From Rathayibacter_A sp036510655 (GTDB taxonomy: Bacteria; Actinomycetota; Actinomycetes; Actinomycetales; Microbacteriaceae): a stretch of DNA of 64,000 nt. The stretch spans positions 9,693-73,692 of the forward strand of contig DATCDQ010000009.1 in assembly GCA_036510655.1 (NCBI GenBank), given 5' to 3'. The notes under the pieces are model-generated. The model saw nothing but the letters and a program-made list of their open reading frames with translations, searched no databases and was not told the origin of the DNA. This document shows, in pieces, positions 60,589-64,000 of the stretch (positions are counted from its first letter, which is position 1; each line of letters begins with the position of its first letter). The translations under genes and the position numbers were made by a program.

Positions 60589-62459
60589 AGGGTCTTCCCG
60601 ATTCGGTGCCATCCGGCCGGTGCGAGGAGGCGGAACAGCAGATAGGCGACGCCGACCACGACCAGCGCGGAGAGAATCGCCAGAACCTGCATCGCGGTGC
60701 CACCTCCGAAGTCGTATTTTCCGAGTGCACTGGTGATTCCGACCGAGATGGGCTGCGATCCGGCCGGAGCGAGAAGCTGCGAAACGGGAAGCTCGAGCAG
60801 TGTGGCCGTATACGTGAGTAACCAGGCGGTGAGCAGTGGGCGTGCCGTGACAGGCAGCACGACCGACATCCATGATCGGAGCGCACCGCGGCCGTGCACG
60901 CGGGAGGCCTCCGCCAGAGAGTCTTGGATCTGACTCATTGCTCCCACCAGAACCCGAGACGTCGACGGCAGGGCCGTGGCCAGGTAGGCCAGAAGCAGCA
61001 GCGCCGTTGTGCCGTACAGGCGGATGCCGAGATTGTTCGTCACCGGCAAGTTGTAAGCGAAAATATAGCCGGCGGCGAAGACGATTCCTGGGAGGGCGAC
61101 CGCGGCAAGCAGCACGAAGTCCAGGATGCGTCCGGAAATGGTCGAGCCCTTGCTGGCCAGCAGTCGAGCGCATACTGCGGCCACGACGACGGTCACGGTC
61201 GCGGTGATCGCAGCGAGTTGGGCGGAATAGATCAAGGGCTGACTCAGCTCGGGGCTGAGAATCACGCGTTGGTAATTCGACAGATCCCATTGATGAGTTC
61301 CGGCCAGCGACCCGAGTCCGTTGATCAACGACGCCGATACTGCGCCGAACGCGGGGACTCCGAGCGCAATGATCAGCAATGCGGCGAGGCTGACCGTGCA
61401 CAACACTTTCGCACGCAGAGACAGGCGGTGACGGATGACGGCGCGGCTTCGCCCGCCGAGCACGCGAAAGCTGCGCCCGCGCAGTGCGCGCCCTTGCGCG
61501 AGAAGCGCGAGCACGACGAGTACGAGCAACATCCAACTGATGGCGGATGCGACGGGGAAGTTCACCGGGAACGCTTCGACCGCGTTATACAGCTGATATG
61601 TGGCCACGGTGAAATGGGAGTCGTTTGCGAGAGTGGTTGCCACGCCGAAGTCGCTGACGGATTCCGCGAACACGATCGCCAGAGCCGACCACATCGCCGG
61701 CCCAAGCAGCGCGACGACGACCCGCATGGCCGAGAGCGCACCACCGCCGTGCACACGCACCGCGTCTTCGAATTCGTGGCCGAGTCCGCGCATGGCGTTC
61801 GAGATCGCCAAGTACGCAAACGGGATTCCCTTCACGGTGAGAACGACCACGATGCCCACCGGTCCGTAGAAGATCGATCGCGGCGTGACGGCGTCATACC
61901 CCAGAACCTGGAGCACGCCGTTGGGCTCGAGCAGTCGCTCCCATCCAAGGGCGATCAGGTAGGACGGTGTAAGCAGGAGGGCGAAGATGACACCGGTCCA
62001 GATTCGCCGACCAGGCGCATCCGTTCGGAGCACGACCCAGGACAGGCCGAAGCCGATCAGCGCGGACAGGAGTGCCGTGGCAATACCGATGCCGAGCGAG
62101 TTGAGAAAGCCGACCAGAAGCTGCCCGTTGAGCGCGGTCGCGAACGCTGAAAATGTGAACCACTGGGTTCCCTGATCCAGCAGTTTGGGACTGAATGCGA
62201 CGGCGAGAAACAGGGCGATCGGCAGCACCAGGATGGCGACGATCACCAGCCAGAAGAGAGTGAACGGGTTCAGGCGGATGCCGCGAGCCCGCGCGACGAC
62301 GCCACGCCGCGTCGTGGGGGAGCGCAGTTTGATCGGCCCGATCGGGGGAACAGACGGCTCCGTGATGACGGCACCGGGCGGGAGGACCAGGACCTCCCGC
62401 CCGGCACCAGCGCCGTCGACCTCAGGCTCGGATCGCTGCCGTAGCGATGGCAATGTCAT
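60585..62459 (-). CDS. fused iron-type ABC permease (FbpB-like)
   Basis: This 624-residue protein contains two permease halves with about 12 helices in all. The EAA loops are EFEDAVRVHGGGALSAMRVVVALLGPAM and SLAEASRVHGRGALRSWMSVVLPVTARPL. Such a fused pair is usual for FbpB/ThiP-type importers. The start at 62459 lies 12 bp after the binding-protein stop. Residues 1-45 are a Pro/Gly-rich cytoplasmic tail. Confidence 0.93.
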   Translation of the reverse strand: MTLPSLRQRSEPEVDGAGAGREVLVLPPGAVITEPSVPPIGPIKLRSPTTRRGVVARARGIRLNPFTLFWLVIVAILVLPIALFLAVAFSPKLLDQGTQWFTFSAFATALNGQLLVGFLNSLGIGIATALLSALIGFGLSWVVLRTDAPGRRIWTGVIFALLLTPSYLIALGWERLLEPNGVLQVLGYDAVTPRSIFYGPVGIVVVLTVKGIPFAYLAISNAMRGLGHEFEDAVRVHGGGALSAMRVVVALLGPAMWSALAIVFAESVSDFGVATTLANDSHFTVATYQLYNAVEAFPVNFPVASAISWMLLVLVVLALLAQGRALRGRSFRVLGGRSRAVIRHRLSLRAKVLCTVSLAALLIIALGVPAFGAVSASLINGLGSLAGTHQWDLSNYQRVILSPELSQPLIYSAQLAAITATVTVVVAAVCARLLASKGSTISGRILDFVLLAAVALPGIVFAAGYIFAYNLPVTNNLGIRLYGTTALLLLAYLATALPSTSRVLVGAMSQIQDSLAEASRVHGRGALRSWMSVVLPVTARPLLTAWLLTYTATLLELPVSQLLAPAGSQPISVGITSALGKYDFGGGTAMQVLAILSALVVVGVAYLLFRLLAPAGWHRIGKTL

Positions 62460-62471
62460 GACGTCGAGCCG

Positions 62472-63566
62472 CTACTTGATGTTGGTGTCGAACCAGGTGA
62501 CGACCTTGTTCTGGAGCGGGCCCCAATAGACTGGGTCGATCCGCTGGTAAGAGGCGGGGAATGCCGGCAATTGCTTCAGCGGCGTGACGCCGTCCACCAC
62601 CGGCCAGAACAGCGAGTCACCGCTCGGGTCGCCGGTCTGCATGACTTTCTGGCCCTCTGGCGACAAGGCGAAGTCGACGAATCGCTTCGCCTCCGTTTGC
62701 TGGACGGCGTCCGCCCCTTTATCGATTCCAAGCACGCTCGGCAGCAGAGTCGACTTCGACAGATAGACGATCTTGGGATCGTAGGTTGCAGTCGGCTTGA
62801 CTTTGATCGTCTCGCCCGTCGCGGCCGAGCTCTGAATCAGGCCGTAGTTGATCTGCCCGGTTTCGAGGGCATGCAGGGTGTCTCCGTTGGTCGGGTAGAC
62901 CTTCAGCCCGTTGTTCTTCAGCGTGGTGAAGTACGCCTGTCCGGCGGCGATGTCCTTGTTCGCGCCGCCCAGCTGGTTCATGAGTCCGGCGATGAATGGG
63001 TAGGTCGGCCCGGACTGCGACGGTTCGTTCATGCCGAGTCGATCACGATAGGCGGCGCCCGTGAGGTCGTCATAGGTTTTGGGCACGCTGCTGACCTTGG
63101 CGGCGTTGTAGATGAGTGCCGCCATGACGGTGGTGCCGGTCGGGAAATAGCTGTGGTCGGCCGGAACGATGGCCTTGCCCACGGTGTTCCACGAGGCCGT
63201 TGAGGTGTAGTCGAGAAGCTCGTGCTGCTGGTCGAGAGACGCGAATGCCGTGTCGCCGTCAACCCAGAGCAGGGACCACTGCGGATTATTCTTCTCGGCG
63301 GCGATCTTCGTCAGCAGCGGACCCGTGCTGTCGTCGTCGACCTTGACGGGAATGCCCGTCTTGGCCGTGAACGCCTTGCCCATGACGGCGTCGTATCCTT
63401 CTGCCGCGTACAGCACGAGGGGCTCGACCGCGCCGCGAGTTGAGGTGGCCGAACCGCCGACCGCATTCGTCGTCGTACTGGCCGATGCGGTGGCCGTGCA
63501 TCCGGTGAGAGCAGCGGCGGCGATGGCGATCAAACCGATCGCAACCAATCCTGACCTGGGTACCAT
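62472..63566 (-). CDS. iron-type ABC substrate-binding lipoprotein
   Basis: This 364-residue protein starts at the ATG at 63566 with CAGGAGAAG upstream. The lipobox LTGC (about residue 22) anchors it to the membrane. LVLYAAEGYDAVMGKAFTAKTGIPVKVDDDSTGPLLTKIAAEKNNPQWSLLWVDGD is the cluster-F fold of Fe(III)-binding proteins, but also of some thiamine- and phosphonate-binding ones. WALLIYNAAKV-like and LGMNEPSQSGPTY motifs follow. It captures the substrate and hands it to the fused permease. Confidence 0.9.
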   Translation of the reverse strand: MVPRSGLVAIGLIAIAAAALTGCTATASASTTTNAVGGSATSTRGAVEPLVLYAAEGYDAVMGKAFTAKTGIPVKVDDDSTGPLLTKIAAEKNNPQWSLLWVDGDTAFASLDQQHELLDYTSTASWNTVGKAIVPADHSYFPTGTTVMAALIYNAAKVSSVPKTYDDLTGAAYRDRLGMNEPSQSGPTYPFIAGLMNQLGGANKDIAAGQAYFTTLKNNGLKVYPTNGDTLHALETGQINYGLIQSSAATGETIKVKPTATYDPKIVYLSKSTLLPSVLGIDKGADAVQQTEAKRFVDFALSPEGQKVMQTGDPSGDSLFWPVVDGVTPLKQLPAFPASYQRIDPVYWGPLQNKVVTWFDTNIK

Positions 63567-63605
63567 GGTGACTTCTCCTGTAACGTCGCTTGTTTCAAGT
63601 GCGGG

Positions 63606-63627
63606 CTAACGATCGTTAGAAACTGTA
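63606..63627 (-). promoter_or_regulatory. CTAAC-N4-GTTAG operator at ABC operon promoter
   Basis: CTAACGATCGTTAG (63606-63619) is a perfect palindrome. TACAGT (63627-63622 on the minus strand) directly upstream is a candidate -10, so the operator covers the transcription start. A bound protein would repress. Confidence 0.75.
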
Positions 63628-63942
63628 GGAAACACGCGTAGCGTCAGGTTGGACGTCAGGTTGCCATTAGGTGAACCGCTTTGGGTAAACCGGGTTGGGT
63701 AGACCGGGTTGGGTAAATCGGAATACACCGCACGTGCAGATCCGATGACGAGTTGCCTGTGAGGACGACGCTGGTCGGTCGGTGGCGGACGCCACCGATC
63801 CGACCGTTGCCACGCCTCTCCTCGAGCGCATTGCTGCCGACGTGGGTGCACCGGGCTTCCTAGTCCGAAGTTACGACTGTGTTGACGTGCGAAATCCCCG
63901 TGTTTACGGGGATTTCGTGGGTTTTCGGGGGTGTGTTTCTGG
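63628..63942. other. intergenic region with 14-bp tandem repeat
   Basis: No gene is supported. TTGGGTAAACCGGG is repeated with small changes at 63681-63694, 63695-63708 and 63709-63722. GAAATCCCCGT/ACGGGGATTTC (63891-63901, 63906-63916) is a perfect hairpin that lies downstream of the minus-strand gene ending at 63943 and may terminate it. Confidence 0.6.
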
Positions 63943-64000
63943 CTACTTCAGTCCGTTCGGGATGGGGTAGCCGATGAGTTCGAATGCGCGGCGTTGGAGG
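63943..64000 (-). CDS. C-terminal end of a gene cut by window edge
   Basis: The minus frame reads LQRRAFELIGYPIPNGLK and stops at 63943. Eighteen residues are too few to name a family. The downstream hairpin at 63891 supports a real gene end. A transposase tail is possible but unproved. Confidence 0.4.
   Translation of the reverse strand, partial: LQRRAFELIGYPIPNGLK

Noticed and set aside
63606..63851. 81-codon minus ORF covering the ABC operon promoter
   Set aside because: It covers the operator and tandem repeat, has no ribosome site and no homology features.

Overview
The window is high-GC DNA from an actinobacterium, most likely a member of the Microbacteriaceae. The evidence is the conserved run folE-folP-folB-folK-DUF3180-PH-PH-DUF2520-panC-lysS, a class II lysyl-tRNA synthetase, ClpC with an apparent ClgR operator, an F420/LLM-type oxidoreductase, and many GTG starts with ATGA/GTGA overlaps. 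The genus cannot be fixed from the sequence alone.

Layout. 1-2837 (minus): oxidoreductase operon (alcohol dehydrogenase, two aldo/keto reductases, cupin), divergent from an MmyB-like XRE regulator (3005-3913). 3933-10069: mosaic accessory zone downstream of the 3' end of tRNA-Phe. Three copies of the tRNA-Phe 3' half (3933, 7534 and the intact gene at 9997) mark two segments. The first carries a LysR regulator, a glyoxalase-like protein, an SDR remnant, a muconolactone-isomerase-like protein and an MFS exporter. The second carries a truncated lipid kinase remnant and a phospholipase D/cardiolipin synthase-type enzyme. 9997-10312: tRNA-Phe, tRNA-Asp, tRNA-Glu. 10521-26835: core genome with two coupled cell-wall hydrolases, ppa, tilS, hpt, ftsH, the folate operon, panC and lysS. 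26857-49989: mixed core and accessory genes, including CtaG, cardiolipin synthase, VapBC, pirin, ClpC, ArgA-like acetyltransferase, a 1590-residue secreted nuclease/5'-nucleotidase, RadA, and an MFS/MarR operon.

50396-55873 is a 5.5-kb integrated element in tRNA-Ser(CGA). It is bounded by 39-bp perfect direct repeats and has paired 8-bp arm-type repeats near both ends. It holds an intact membrane-anchored HNH nuclease and a set of broken genes: an integrase with two nonsense codons and a lost N-terminus, a truncated and frameshifted large gene, a short minus-strand gene, and a frameshifted PIN-like gene preceded by a 37-codon ORF. It looks like a decaying defence or mobile island.

55875-63566 holds a divergent SDR/TetR pair that looks leaderless, a ChrB-like protein convergent with a COG4280 membrane protein, and an iron-type ABC importer (binding protein, fused permease, ATPase). 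The COG4280 gene and the ABC operon carry nearly identical operators (CTAAC-N4-GTTAG). The membrane protein also has two ExxE motifs like those of FTR1 iron permeases. I infer one metal-responsive regulon.

The observations most worth following are: (1) tilS contains an in-frame insertion of about 140 codons built from three copies of a 65-bp palindromic element; (2) the CTAAC-N4-GTTAG regulon; (3) the tRNA-Ser element with its TM-HNH protein; (4) repeated use of the tRNA-Phe site, with a 105-bp duplication that includes the end of the XRE regulator gene. Several other long hairpins (60-66 bp) lie between genes. No CRISPR array, rRNA or riboswitch was seen.
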